From NCBI RefSeq assembly GCF_029894335.1, contig NZ_JARXZC010000018.1, positions 1 to 64,000 on the forward strand: DNA of 64,000 nt. The letters run 5' to 3'. This document shows positions 25,346 to 34,918 of the stretch, piece by piece (positions within the stretch are counted from its first letter, which is position 1; every line of letters begins with the position of its first letter). Source of the stretch: Kitasatospora sp. MAP5-34 (lineage in GTDB: Bacteria > Actinomycetota > Actinomycetes > Streptomycetales > Streptomycetaceae). The position numbers were made by a program, and so were the translations under genes. The notes beneath the pieces were generated by a model. That model was not told the origin of the DNA. It searched no databases and was given only the letters and a program-made list of their open reading frames with translations.

Positions 25346-25784
25346 CGCCGGCTTCGGTCGGGGCTGCCCGGTCTGGGGCTGCCCGATCGAGGGCCGAACC
25401 GGAACCGACAGGCAGCCGACAGGGGCCGAACGGGGGCTGACGCTCCCACCCGACGTGTCAAACCATATTTTTATCGACAACATGACATATCGTCAGTCAC
25501 TGATCCCGCGTGGTTCATAACGCTGCGGAATGTTTCGAACTGATCAAGTTCTGCCCCGCTCCTCGGGCAGGCAACCCCCCGTGAACTGCGGAAACACCGA
25601 ATCGAACATTGACGATATGGGTCAGCCATAATTCTGCGTACGCCAACCCCTTGTCCCGGCAGCACCACATGCGCTGGAATGCGTGAGCTTGTCGGGACCG
25701 GCGTTCCGGGATCATGCACGCGTCCGACCCCGGAGCGCGCGCCCTGGCCTGCCCCCTGACGTCTTATCAGGCGAAGGGATGTTC
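25346..25784. other. Intergenic region upstream of the secreted protease
   Basis: 439 bases. The first 100 continue the GC-rich style. About 25455-25670 is markedly AT-richer, with CATATTTTTATCGACAACATGACATATCG near its start and a small palindromic stretch around 25535-25550 (GAACT facing AGTTC). A promoter for the protease is expected here, but no clear -35/-10 pair was chosen. Minus-strand frames of 66-82 codons here overlap each other and have no supporting binding site, so they are not called. Confidence 0.5.
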
Positions 25785-28700
25785 ATGATCGGCTGGCGCA
25801 AAGCGCAGCTAACAGCAGCGGTCACCATCACCGCCGCCTCGCTGGTCCTCAGTTTCGGGACCACCGCGAGCGGCAGCACGGCCATTCCCGCTCCGAACGC
25901 GCTCGCGCTCTCGGACAGCGGAGCGCCGACAGCGGTGATCGTGATCCTCAAGGACCAGATACCGAGCGCCCCGGCCGACTCCGGTCACCTCGGCGCCCGG
26001 AAGCAGCGGACGGCGTCCGCGCAGGCCCCGCTGCTGGCGAAGGTCAAGGCCAACGGCGGCCGTAACATCAAGAGTTTCGTGGTCGGCAACGCCTTCTCCG
26101 CCACGGTCAGCCCCGCGCTGCGTGCGGCCCTGGAGGCCGACCCCTCGGTCGCCTCCGTGGTCACCGACCAGTCGGTACGGGTCGCGCCGCCGAGCACCGG
26201 TTCCGCCGGCGCCGGGACGCCCACCGCACCGGCCCCGGCGTCGAAGGCGCCGAAGGCGCCGAAGGCCGCGGCCTCGGCCGCCACCACCGGCAGCACCGAG
26301 CAGCCGAACGCGGTCTGCCCGAGTGACCCCTCGAAGCCCCTGCTGGAGCCCGAGGCGCTGTACTCCACCCACACCGAGGGGACTCCCGGCGCGCCGGGCG
26401 CCCACGAGCTGGCCGACGGCAAGGGGGTGAAGGTCGCCTACATCGCGGACGGCCTGGACCCGCTCAACCCGGACTTCATCCGGCCCGACGGCTCGCACGC
26501 GGTGGTCGACTACCAGGACTTCTCCGGTGACGGTACGGCCGCGCCGACCGGTGCGGCGGAGGCGTTCGGTGACGCCTCGGCGATGATCGCGCAGGGCCGC
26601 GAGTCCTACGACCTGTCGGACTTCGTCAACCCCTCGCACCCGCTGCCCAAGGGCTGCACCATCCGGATCAAGGGCATCGCGCCCGGCGCCTCGCTGGTGG
26701 CCCTGAAGGCCGGTGGCCAGACCCTGCCGAACTCCGCGATCCTGCAGTCGATCGACTACGCCGTCTCGGTGGCGCACGTCGACGTGCTGAACGAGTCGTT
26801 CGGCAGCAACATCGCGCCCGACAGCGGTGCGCACGACACCATCACGCTCTTCAACGACCAGGCGGTCGCCGCCGGTGTGACCGTCGCGGTGTCCAGCGGT
26901 GACGCGGGCATCAACGGCACCATCGGCGCCCCGGCGACCGACCCGAACGTGATCGCCGCCGGCGCGTCCACGGACAGCCAGAACTACGCGCAGACCGGGT
27001 ACGCGGCCTTCCAGTTCTCGAACGGGACCTGGGCGAACAACATGATCTCCGCGCTCTCCTCTGGCGGGATCACCCAGGCCGGCCGGACGGTCGACCTGGT
27101 CGCCCCCGGTGAGTCGGACTGGGCGCTCTGCACGCCCGACCTGACCAAGTACACCGAGTGCACCAACTTCGCCGGTGGCGCCAGCCCGATCCAGCCCTTC
27201 GGCGGGACGAGCCAGGCCGCGCCGATGACGGCGGGCGCAGCCGCGGTCGTCATCGAGGCGTACCGCAACACGCACGGCGGCGCCTCCCCTGCCCCCGCGC
27301 TGGTCAAGAAGCTGCTCACCGGCACCGCCCAGGACCTCGGCCTGCCGGCCGAGGAGCAGGGCGCCGGTCTGCTGAACGTGCGTGCAGCCGTCGAGGCCGC
27401 CGAGGGCTACCAGAACGGCTCCGGCGCGCAGCACAGCTCGACCGTCGCGGTGACCAGCGGTCAGGTCGACATCACCGGCCACGCGGGCTCGAACCACACC
27501 GCCGACATCACGGTGGTCAACACGAGCAGCAAGCCGCAGACGGTGAGCGGTGCCACCCGCACCTTCGCCCCGCTGGCGGACTCGCAGCAGACCGTCGCGC
27601 TGGACTCGTCCTCGAACCAGACCTTCAAGTACGCCACCAACGGCGCCACGTGGGTCCAGCACCAGGTCAAGTTCACCGTCCCGGCCGGCGCGGACCGGCT
27701 GGCGGCGTCGATCGCCTGGCAGGGCAAGTCCCAGCAGTCGGGCGCCAACACCGTCACCCCGGTCGTCCGGATGACCCTGCTGGACCCGTCCGGCCGGTTC
27801 GAGACCAACACCCGTCCGCAGGGCGGCCCGGTCTCGCCGAACTTCGGCATCGTGGACGTGCCGCACCCGGTCGCGGGTGACTGGACGGCGGTGCTCTACA
27901 CCCCGGCCGGCACCAACGGCTTCACCGGTCCGGTCGTCCTGGACACCGCCACCCAGCGCGCCGTCCCGGCGGGCAACGTCAGCCCGCAGGTGGCCGACCT
28001 GGCTCCCGGCGAGTCCAAGACCCTGCACGTGCAGCTCACCACCCCGGTGAACAGCGGCGACGCCACCGAGTCGGTCACCGTGTCCGGCTCGAACGGCCAC
28101 ACCACCAGCGTTCCGGTGATCCTGCGCAGCCTGGTCGACATCGCGCACAACACCGGCACCTTCAACGGGACGATCACCGGCGGCAACGCCCGGGCCTCCT
28201 CCCCCGCGCAGAGCTTCACCTACGCGTTCGACGTGCCGAAGGGCAAGCACGACGTCCGGGTCGGCCTGACGGTCGGCAAGGACGCCAACCTGCTGATGCA
28301 GGGTGTGCTGATCAGCCCGAACGGAACGCCGATCGACGTGGAGAGCAACGCGCTCTTCAACGCCCAGGGCGCCCAGACGGGCACCGGCGCGGGCCTTTCG
28401 GTCACCGCCGTGAACCCGGCGGCCGGCCGCTGGCGCTTCGCCCTGGTGGTGCTCAACCCGGTCAGCGGCGCTGAGCTCAGCCAGCCGTTCGCCGGCCGGA
28501 TCGGTCTCGACCAGAACGTCGCGACCGTTCCCGGTCTGCCGAACAACGTCCACACCAAGCTGGCCGCAGGCCGCCCGACCGCGCTGACGGTGAGCTACAC
28601 CAACAACACCGCCGCCGCGCAGCTGATCCAGGCCGACGGCCGCCTGACCTCCCGCGTCGACCTGCCGCTGGTGCCGCAGGGCGCCTCCGGCACGGTCAGC

Positions 28701-29282
28701 CTGCCGCTGGGCGCAAGCTCCGCGATCCCCGGCTTCCTGGTGCCCCCGGGCACCGACAAGCTGACCGCCGTGGCGGCCTCGTCCGTCCCGGCCCAGCTGG
28801 AGATCTCCGGCACGACGGGTTCGCCCGACCTGTTCGGCGACCTCAAGAAGGCACAGAACGGTTCGACGATCTCGGTCGCGAAGGACGCCGGCAGCGCCGA
28901 GGAGCCGATCGTCGCGGGCTACTGGTCCAGCTACGTCCAGCAGATCGGCCCGTTCGGGACGGCCGGCGCGCCGGCCGGCACCTCGACGGTCACCGCCGTC
29001 GCGCACACCCAGGCGTTCGACCCGGCGCTCACCTCCAGCACCGGTGACCCGTTCGCCCTCTCGGTGAACGCCCTGGCCTCGGCGGTCAACCCCGTCGTCG
29101 TCCAGCCGGGCGCCAAGGGCACCCTGAAGGTCACCATCACGCCCACGGGCGCGAAGGGCAGCGTCGTCAGCGGCGTCCTGTACCTGGTGACCGCGCCGAC
29201 CGGGATCGCCACGGCGAACAACCAGCTCGGGACCACCGGTTCCGTCCTGGCCGCGATCCCGTACACCTACACGGTGAACTGA
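25785..29282 (+). CDS. Secreted subtilisin-fold protease with sedolisin-like active site
   Basis: 1165 residues. ATG 25785 fits the GAAGGG site better than ATG 25779. Parts in order: a signal peptide; an I9-type propeptide (TAVIVILKDQIP to VVTDQSVRVA); a Pro/Ala-rich linker; the protease domain (about 205-500); and long beta-sandwich C-terminal domains (CARDB/pre-peptidase-like). The usual S8 His motif (HGTHVAG) is absent. At its place is EAFGD, with Glu259 and Asp263 spaced ExxxD as in sedolisins. The oxyanion residue is Asp373 (VSSGDAG) instead of Asn, and the nucleophile is Ser476 (GGTSQAAP). The strand with subtilisin's catalytic Asp reads YIADGLD. By analogy it is a serine-carboxyl-type secreted peptidase that may prefer acid pH. 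A 15-bp-stem terminator follows. Confidence 0.85.
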   Translation: MIGWRKAQLTAAVTITAASLVLSFGTTASGSTAIPAPNALALSDSGAPTAVIVILKDQIPSAPADSGHLGARKQRTASAQAPLLAKVKANGGRNIKSFVVGNAFSATVSPALRAALEADPSVASVVTDQSVRVAPPSTGSAGAGTPTAPAPASKAPKAPKAAASAATTGSTEQPNAVCPSDPSKPLLEPEALYSTHTEGTPGAPGAHELADGKGVKVAYIADGLDPLNPDFIRPDGSHAVVDYQDFSGDGTAAPTGAAEAFGDASAMIAQGRESYDLSDFVNPSHPLPKGCTIRIKGIAPGASLVALKAGGQTLPNSAILQSIDYAVSVAHVDVLNESFGSNIAPDSGAHDTITLFNDQAVAAGVTVAVSSGDAGINGTIGAPATDPNVIAAGASTDSQNYAQTGYAAFQFSNGTWANNMISALSSGGITQAGRTVDLVAPGESDWALCTPDLTKYTECTNFAGGASPIQPFGGTSQAAPMTAGAAAVVIEAYRNTHGGASPAPALVKKLLTGTAQDLGLPAEEQGAGLLNVRAAVEAAEGYQNGSGAQHSSTVAVTSGQVDITGHAGSNHTADITVVNTSSKPQTVSGATRTFAPLADSQQTVALDSSSNQTFKYATNGATWVQHQVKFTVPAGADRLAASIAWQGKSQQSGANTVTPVVRMTLLDPSGRFETNTRPQGGPVSPNFGIVDVPHPVAGDWTAVLYTPAGTNGFTGPVVLDTATQRAVPAGNVSPQVADLAPGESKTLHVQLTTPVNSGDATESVTVSGSNGHTTSVPVILRSLVDIAHNTGTFNGTITGGNARASSPAQSFTYAFDVPKGKHDVRVGLTVGKDANLLMQGVLISPNGTPIDVESNALFNAQGAQTGTGAGLSVTAVNPAAGRWRFALVVLNPVSGAELSQPFAGRIGLDQNVATVPGLPNNVHTKLAAGRPTALTVSYTNNTAAAQLIQADGRLTSRVDLPLVPQGASGTVSLPLGASSAIPGFLVPPGTDKLTAVAASSVPAQLEISGTTGSPDLFGDLKKAQNGSTISVAKDAGSAEEPIVAGYWSSYVQQIGPFGTAGAPAGTSTVTAVAHTQAFDPALTSSTGDPFALSVNALASAVNPVVVQPGAKGTLKVTITPTGAKGSVVSGVLYLVTAPTGIATANNQLGTTGSVLAAIPYTYTVN

Positions 29283-29324
29283 TACCCGGTGAACTGACGT
29301 TCCAGAAGCACCATCGGTAACAGA

Positions 29325-29358
29325 CCGAGGCCGTCCCGATTCGTCGGGGCGGCCTCGG
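29325..29358 (+). terminator. Hairpin terminator with a TTCG loop
   Basis: CCGAGGCCGTCCCGA (29325-29339) pairs with 29344-29358 (one G-T pair), closed by TTCG. The 15-bp stem lies 42 bases after the protease stop. No T-tract follows. Confidence 0.82.
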
Positions 29359-29499
29359 CCCGTTCCCGGACCTGAACCGGCTCCGAGCCGGACGCCGTGG
29401 ACCCGTCGGCGGTCCTGCCCCACCCAACGGCTACACTCGCGACCGCCGCCGGACAAGCGGTGGCCACAGCCACGGGGACGGGTCCTGACCAGGCGATTG

Positions 29500-32364
29500 A
29501 TGACTCAGATGAACTATGCGATTCTCGGGCCGCTCGAAGTCCACTCCCACGGCCGGCCCGTCGAGGTGGCCCGTCCGAGGCGGCGGGCCGTGCTCGCCTT
29601 CCTGCTGCTGCACGCCAACCGCCGGGTGAGCATCGACCAACTGGTGGACGCCCTCTGGGCCGAGGGCCCGCCCCGGACCGCCCGGGCCCAGGTGCACACC
29701 GCCGTCTCAGCGCTGCGCGGCGGGCTGCCCGAGGAGCTCGCCGGGCAGCTGTCCTCGGAGGCCGCCGGCTACCGGCTGCACGTCGCAGAGGGGGCCCTCG
29801 ACTCGGCGGAGTTCCGGCTGCGGCTGGCCCGGGCGCGCGGGCTCGCCGAGCGGCACCAGCACGTCGAGGCCGTCAGGACGCTGCGGGACGGCCTGAGCCT
29901 GTGGCGCGGTGCGGCGCTGACCGGCGTGGACGCGCCCTTCGCCGGACCGGCCGGGGTGCGGCTGGAGGAAGAGCGGTTCGCCGCCCACGAGTTGCTCGCC
30001 GACCTGGAGATGCGGGCCGGCCGGCACCAGGAGCTGGTCCCGGAGCTGACGGCCCTGTCGGACCAGTACCCCGCCCGCGAGTCGATCGCGGAGCGCCTCG
30101 CGCTGGCCCTCTACCGCAGCGGGCGGCAGGCCGACGCACTGGCCGTGGTGAGCACGCTGCGCAAGCTGCTGGCGGAGGAGTACGGCCTCGATCTGGGCCG
30201 CCGCCTGGTCGAGTTGGAGGCGGCGGTGCTACGGGGTGACACCGCCCTGCAGCATTCGGCAGCACCCTCCGAACCCGCTCCCGCCCCGGCCCCCAGGAGC
30301 TCCTCCGACGTCCCGCGCCCAGCTCAACTCCCCCGCCCACCGGCCGGGTTCGTCGGGCGGTCCGCCGAACTGGCCTCGCTCTCCCTACTGTTGGACCCGA
30401 CTGCCGGCGAGGCCCGGATCGCCGTGGTCAACGGCCCTGCGGGGGTGGGCAAGACCGCGCTCGCGCTCTCCTGGGCCCACAGCCGCCTCGCCGAATTCCC
30501 CGACGGCCAGCTCTTCGTCGACCTGCACGGCTACGACCGCGCGGACCCGGAGGTGCCGGGACGCGTACTCGAGCGCTTCCTGATGGCGCTCGGGGTGCCG
30601 GGCTACCAGGTACCGGCCGACCTGTCGCAGCGGGAGGACCTGTACCGCTCCAGCATGGCCGACCGCCGGGTGCTGCTGGTGCTCGACAACGCCCACGACT
30701 ACCAGCAGATCCGGTCGCTGCTGCCCGGCTCCGCGAGCTGCCTGACCCTGGTCACCAGCCGGGGCAAGCTGGGCGGGCTGGTGGCCGACACCGGGGCGGC
30801 CTCCGTCCCGCTGGGGATGCTGCCCATCGAGGAGGCGGTCGAGGTGCTCGGCCGGATCGCCGGGGCCGACCGGGTCGCGGCCACGCCGGACGCCGCCCGG
30901 GATCTGGCCCGGCTGTGCGGCGGGCTGCCGCTGGCCCTGCGGATCTCGGCCGTCCGCCTGGTCGAGGACCCGGCGACCCCGCTCTCCGGGCTGGCCGCCG
31001 AACTCACCCCGGAGGAGGACCGGCTCGCGGGCCTCGGGCTGCCCGGCGACGACCACACGGTGTCCCGGGCGCTCGACCACACCTGCATGCGGCTGACCGC
31101 CGATCAGGCCCGGCTGTTCCAGCTGCTCGGCCTGCACCCAGGGGCGAGCATCGGTTCGGCGGCGGCCGAGGCGCTCTCGGGTACCGGCGAGCTGCTGCGC
31201 GGCTCCGCCTCGCCCCGGGTCCGGCAGACGCTCCGCGAGCTGGACGCCGTCCACCTGCTCGACCAGGCCGGGCCGGACCGGTACTCGATGCACGACCTGG
31301 TACGCCTCTACAGCCGGGAGTCCGGGCTGCTGTCCGCCACCGAGCGGGACGCGGCGCTCACCCGGATGTTCGAGTGGTACATCAGCGTCGGAACCGCCGC
31401 GCAGGACCTCGTCCAGCCGGGCAGCCCGCAGCTGCCGGGCGACCTGCGGCACGTCTGGCGCGGCCCCGCGCCGTTCGAGGACCATGACGGGGCACTGGAC
31501 TGGTTCGACCAGGAGCTGGCGAACCTGACCTCGCTGATCCAGCTCGCCTCCGCACGCGACGACCACCGGGTGGTCTGGCAGCTGTCGGCCTCGCTCGCCC
31601 GGTACCTGACCCGGCGGCACCGCCTCGACACGATGCTGGAGACCCAGCGGCTCGGCGAGCGGGCGGCGCGGGCGGTCGGGAACGAGCTGGCGGCCGCCAC
31701 ACTCGCCGGAAACCAGGCCATCGCCTACTCGATGCGGCACGACCCGCAGGCCCGGGAGCCGTTCGAGCGCGCGATCACGACCTTCGTCCGGCTCGGCGAA
31801 CTCCGCCGGGCCGCCCTGGCGCGGCTGAACCTCGGCAACCTCGAGTACATGCTCGGGCGGCTGGCCGAGGCGTGCACCATCCAGACCGAGGGGGTGGCTG
31901 CGGCGCGCGAGGCCGGCGACGACTACATGCTGCTGCGGGCGCTGGGCGCCCTGGGCCTGATCCGGTCCGACCTGGGCGACCACGAGGAGGCCCGGGGGCT
32001 GCTCACCGAGGCGCTGGCGGTCGCCGAGGCGAGCGGCAACGAGCACATGGTGGACACCACTCGAGGCCAACTCGCCCTCGTACTGGTCAGGTTGGGCGAG
32101 TTCGAGGAGGCGTTGACGCTCGGCAGGAAGTCCCTGGCGGCGGCCCGCCGGGACGGCAATCCGATGCGGGTCGGCCACAACCTGGACGAGATCGGGCTCG
32201 CGCTCGCCGGGCTGGGCAGGCACGCCGAGGCCCGCGAGTCCTGGCGCGAGGCGGCCCAGGTGCTCGCCTCCATCGGCAGCCCGCAGGCCGAGGAGGTGGC
32301 GGCGCGGCTGGCCGAGCCCGAGCCGGCGTCGGAGCCGGGGAGCAGCAGGCCGGATAGCGGGTGA
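29500..32364 (+). CDS. SARP-family regulator, AfsR-like (wHTH-BTAD-NB-ARC-TPR)
   Basis: 954 residues. ATG 29500 is chosen, with AGGCG 4 bases upstream; a TTG directly before it and an ATG at 29509 are alternatives. The N-terminus is an OmpR-type winged helix (YAILGPLEVHSHGRPVEVARPRRRAVLAFLLLHANRRVS). A BTAD domain follows to about 245, then a Pro/Ser linker, an NB-ARC ATPase with intact P-loop VNGPAGVGKTALALSW and Walker B RRVLLVLDNAHDY, and C-terminal TPR repeats. This is the AfsR/large-SARP architecture. These proteins bind direct repeats near -35 boxes and activate secondary-metabolite or stress genes in response to ATP/ADP and phosphorylation. The target is unknown; the NRPS locus is 20 kb away. 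Confidence 0.92.
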   Translation: MTQMNYAILGPLEVHSHGRPVEVARPRRRAVLAFLLLHANRRVSIDQLVDALWAEGPPRTARAQVHTAVSALRGGLPEELAGQLSSEAAGYRLHVAEGALDSAEFRLRLARARGLAERHQHVEAVRTLRDGLSLWRGAALTGVDAPFAGPAGVRLEEERFAAHELLADLEMRAGRHQELVPELTALSDQYPARESIAERLALALYRSGRQADALAVVSTLRKLLAEEYGLDLGRRLVELEAAVLRGDTALQHSAAPSEPAPAPAPRSSSDVPRPAQLPRPPAGFVGRSAELASLSLLLDPTAGEARIAVVNGPAGVGKTALALSWAHSRLAEFPDGQLFVDLHGYDRADPEVPGRVLERFLMALGVPGYQVPADLSQREDLYRSSMADRRVLLVLDNAHDYQQIRSLLPGSASCLTLVTSRGKLGGLVADTGAASVPLGMLPIEEAVEVLGRIAGADRVAATPDAARDLARLCGGLPLALRISAVRLVEDPATPLSGLAAELTPEEDRLAGLGLPGDDHTVSRALDHTCMRLTADQARLFQLLGLHPGASIGSAAAEALSGTGELLRGSASPRVRQTLRELDAVHLLDQAGPDRYSMHDLVRLYSRESGLLSATERDAALTRMFEWYISVGTAAQDLVQPGSPQLPGDLRHVWRGPAPFEDHDGALDWFDQELANLTSLIQLASARDDHRVVWQLSASLARYLTRRHRLDTMLETQRLGERAARAVGNELAAATLAGNQAIAYSMRHDPQAREPFERAITTFVRLGELRRAALARLNLGNLEYMLGRLAEACTIQTEGVAAAREAGDDYMLLRALGALGLIRSDLGDHEEARGLLTEALAVAEASGNEHMVDTTRGQLALVLVRLGEFEEALTLGRKSLAAARRDGNPMRVGHNLDEIGLALAGLGRHAEARESWREAAQVLASIGSPQAEEVAARLAEPEPASEPGSSRPDSG

Positions 32365-32442
32365 AGAGGGGCCGAGTAGTGGCCCCGTCCAGGATGGTGA
32401 TCACAGGCCGACCAGGCCCGTCCCTCCGGTGGCACCCGAGGG

Positions 32443-32479
32443 ACGCCCCGGACGCCGCCGCTCTCGGCGGCCGGGGCGT
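32443..32479. terminator. Strong hairpin between convergent SARP and deacetylase genes
   Basis: ACGCCCCGG (32443-32451) pairs with CCGGGGCGT (32471-32479). Inside, CCGCCG/CGGCGG forms a second stem with a CTCT loop after a 3-base bulge. It sits in the middle of the 229-bp convergent gap. Confidence 0.75.
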
Positions 32480-32593
32480 GAACCCCCCACCCCGGACGCC
32501 GGACCGGGGCGGGGAGCAGGTGGAGCGGCGGGGCCTCACGGGGGTGGGCCTCGCCGCTCCGGCTCCGCTCAGGAGCCACCCCTGCTACCCCTG

Positions 32594-33568
32594 CTACCCG
32601 GCGGGGAAGTCGAAGGTGTAGCCCTGGGCCGTCAGCGCTGGGATGAGCTGCTTCAGCGCCGCGACGGTCTGGCTGCGGTCGCCGCCCCCGTCGTGCATCA
32701 GGATGACTCCGCCCGGCTTCAGCTCCTGCTGCACGGCGGCCAGGATCGCGGGCGTGCCCGGCCGGGACCAGTCGCGGGTGTCCACCGACCAACCCAGCGA
32801 CTTCATGCCGGCCTGGGCGGCTATCTGCTTGTTCTCCGCCGTGAAGTCACCGCCCGGCGCGCGGAACCAGCCGATCCTGGTGCCGTCCCCGGCCGCGTTG
32901 GTGATCATGGCGCCGGCCGCGTCGATCTCGGACACCTGCTTGTCGTGCGGCAGGGTGTGCATCGGCTGCGGGTGGTCCACCGTGTGGTCACAGAGCCGGT
33001 GGCCCGCCGCGACTATCCGCTTCACCATCGCGGGGTCGGCGGCGGCCTGCCGCCCGATCTCACAGAAGGTGGCCTGCACGTGGTACTGCGCCAGCACGTC
33101 CAGGATCTGCCCGGTGAACGGCCCCGGACCGTCGTCGAACGTCAGCGCGACGGACCGCCCGCCCGACGCGGTGTGCCCGATGACGGGTATCACGGGCCCA
33201 CCCGGCACGGTGGCCGTCGGTGAACCGGGCGTCGGCGTACCGGACGTCGGGGTCCGCGTCGACGGGACACCACCGGTGGGCGTCGGCGTGCCGGACGCGG
33301 CGGGAGCGGTGGACGGATCGGCCGTGGCAGCCGACGTGTCCGACGCCGAGGGCAGGTCGGACGCCGACACGGACGCAGACGGGCTCGCCGACCCACTCGA
33401 GACGGCGTCCGCCACCGGCCCTGCGGCATCCTGCGAGATCCCGTGGGTCGGCCCGCACCCGGCGGTGACCACGGCCACCCCGGCGGCGAGCAGCGCGGCG
33501 CAGGCGGCGACCCCGCGACGGGTGCGCTTCGGGTGGCTGGGGGCAGCGTGGGTACGGCGGTCCCGCAT
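32594..33568 (-). CDS. Polysaccharide deacetylase (NodB) lipoprotein
   Basis: 324 residues. ATG 33566-33568 is preceded by AGGAGAC, a strong site; a frame 13 codons longer lacks one. The N-terminus has twin arginines and a hydrophobic stretch ending VTAGC, a probable lipobox, so the protein is likely membrane-anchored outside the cell. A Ser/Thr/Pro-rich spacer of about 90 residues follows. The NodB domain shows all five motifs: TFDDGP (metal and base Asp), the HxxxH pair in DHTVDHP, RAPGGDF, DTRDW and LMHDGG. These zinc or cobalt enzymes remove acetyl groups from peptidoglycan, chitin or other N-acetylated glycans. Wall peptidoglycan is a likely substrate, but this is inferred. Confidence 0.92.
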   Translation of the reverse strand: MRDRRTHAAPSHPKRTRRGVAACAALLAAGVAVVTAGCGPTHGISQDAAGPVADAVSSGSASPSASVSASDLPSASDTSAATADPSTAPAASGTPTPTGGVPSTRTPTSGTPTPGSPTATVPGGPVIPVIGHTASGGRSVALTFDDGPGPFTGQILDVLAQYHVQATFCEIGRQAAADPAMVKRIVAAGHRLCDHTVDHPQPMHTLPHDKQVSEIDAAGAMITNAAGDGTRIGWFRAPGGDFTAENKQIAAQAGMKSLGWSVDTRDWSRPGTPAILAAVQQELKPGGVILMHDGGGDRSQTVAALKQLIPALTAQGYTFDFPAG

Positions 33569-33715
33569 GCAGCGTCTCCTGGCGTCGAACGGCGTGAGGC
33601 GACGCACGGTCGGACTGCGGCACCCGCTGCGAGGCTACGCAACCGGGCCACGGAAAAGCACGCACACAAACGAAGTGTGACGCGCCCCTCCCCCGCCGCC
33701 CCCCGACCCGCACCG

Positions 33716-34204
33716 TCAGACCGGGAGGCCCTTGCCCAGGCAGACGCTCTGCGGGTGGTCCTGGTAGACGCCGAACTTGGTGATCGGCACGTACCCCTCG
33801 GAGGCGTACAGGGCCAGGGCCTCCGGCTGCTCGGTCCCGGTCTCCAGGACCAGCCGGGTCCGGCCGGCCTGCTCGGCGGTGAGCTCCAGGTGGCGCAGGA
33901 CGGCGCGCGCGAGCCCACGCCCACGGGCCGTCGGCACCACGTACATCCGCTTGAGCTCGGCGTCACCGTCGAGCAGGCCGCCGCCGTCCCCGTCGGCCTC
34001 CTTGGCCCGCCAACCACCGCAGGCGACCGGCTCGTCGTCGAGGTACGCGACCACGAAGAGTCCGGTCGGCGGGTCGAAGTGATCGGGGTGCATCACGGTC
34101 ACATCGACGTCGCCGTAGCGGCGGACGTACTCCTGCTGAACCTCGGCGGACAGCTTCTCGGCATCCGGATGACCGTATCCGGTCGTGCGTATCTCCATGG
34201 TCAT
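33716..34204 (-). CDS. GNAT-family N-acetyltransferase
   Basis: 162 residues from ATG 34202-34204 (MTMEIRTTGYG); a second ATG two codons later is possible and neither has a clear binding site. The acetyl-CoA site is the RGRGLARAVL segment after the strand AELKRMYVVP, followed by TRLVLETGTEQPEALALYASEGYVPI. This is the canonical GNAT motif A and B order. Typical roles are acetylation of a small molecule, an antibiotic or a protein N-terminus; the substrate is unknown. It precedes the deacetylase gene on the same strand with a 147-bp gap and probably has its own promoter. Confidence 0.9.
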   Translation of the reverse strand: MTMEIRTTGYGHPDAEKLSAEVQQEYVRRYGDVDVTVMHPDHFDPPTGLFVVAYLDDEPVACGGWRAKEADGDGGGLLDGDAELKRMYVVPTARGRGLARAVLRHLELTAEQAGRTRLVLETGTEQPEALALYASEGYVPITKFGVYQDHPQSVCLGKGLPV

Positions 34205-34244
34205 CAGCGTACGGCGCGCCGCCCGGCGCCCCGGACCGGCCCGG

Positions 34245-34691
34245 TCAGCGCCCTTCGAAGCGGGCCACCAGGTCGTCCTTGCCGAACATCCGGGCGGTCT
34301 CCACGGCGGACGGCGTACCGGCCTGCGGATCGGCGCCACCGGCGAGCAGCGCGGCGATCACCGACTCCTCGCCCTTGAACACGGCCCCCGCGAGCGGGCT
34401 CTGCCCCCGGTCGTTGACCCGGTCCGGGTCGGCGCCGCGCTCCACCAGGACCCGCACGGTGTCGGCGTGGCCGTGGTACGCGGCGAGCATCACCAAGGTG
34501 TCGCCCCGGTCGTTCGAGAGGTTCGCGGGGGCCCCGGCGTCCAGGTAGGCGGCGAGCAGCGCCGTGTCGCCGGTGCGGGCCGCATCGAAGAGCTTGCCGG
34601 CCAGCTCGATCACATCGGCGTCCGGCGTCCGGCTGTCGGGAGCCTGGGCATCAGGAGCGGGGGCGGGGGTCTGCTCGGTGGAATCTGCCAT
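34245..34691 (-). CDS. Ankyrin-repeat protein
   Basis: 148 residues from ATG 34689-34691 with GAGGAAGG 7 bases upstream. After a Pro/Ala-rich N-terminal tail of about 25 residues there are about three ankyrin repeats: KLFDAARTGDTALLAAYLDAGAPANLSNDRGDT, LVMLAAYHGHADTVRVLVERGADPDRVNDRGQS and PLAGAVFKGEESVIAALLAGGADP. The last helix pair (ETARMFGKDDLVARFEGR) caps the stack. No signal peptide is present, so it acts as a cytoplasmic protein-protein adaptor. It lies 40 bp upstream of the GNAT gene on the same strand and may be cotranscribed. Confidence 0.92.
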   Translation of the reverse strand: MADSTEQTPAPAPDAQAPDSRTPDADVIELAGKLFDAARTGDTALLAAYLDAGAPANLSNDRGDTLVMLAAYHGHADTVRVLVERGADPDRVNDRGQSPLAGAVFKGEESVIAALLAGGADPQAGTPSAVETARMFGKDDLVARFEGR

Positions 34692-34918
34692 GTCAGTGCC
34701 TTCCTCGGTCTGGTGCGTGCCAAACGGCACCGTAGCGGACGACACGACTGCCCGGTGGTAACGCATCCGTTCGAGCGAACTTCTTCGCACTCGGACGACC
34801 CCCGGACAGAAACACCCGTTTGACACGTTCCATCATCTATTACTTTTTGTCACGATAAGGGCACTTTTGGTAACACCTTTCCCGTCGTCCCTGTCCCCCC
34901 TCTCCGAGGAGCAGACGC

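Noticed and set aside
25809-29456. 1215-codon minus-strand frame opposite the protease
   Set aside because: Shadow frame; the plus-strand protease has signal peptide, propeptide and catalytic motifs.
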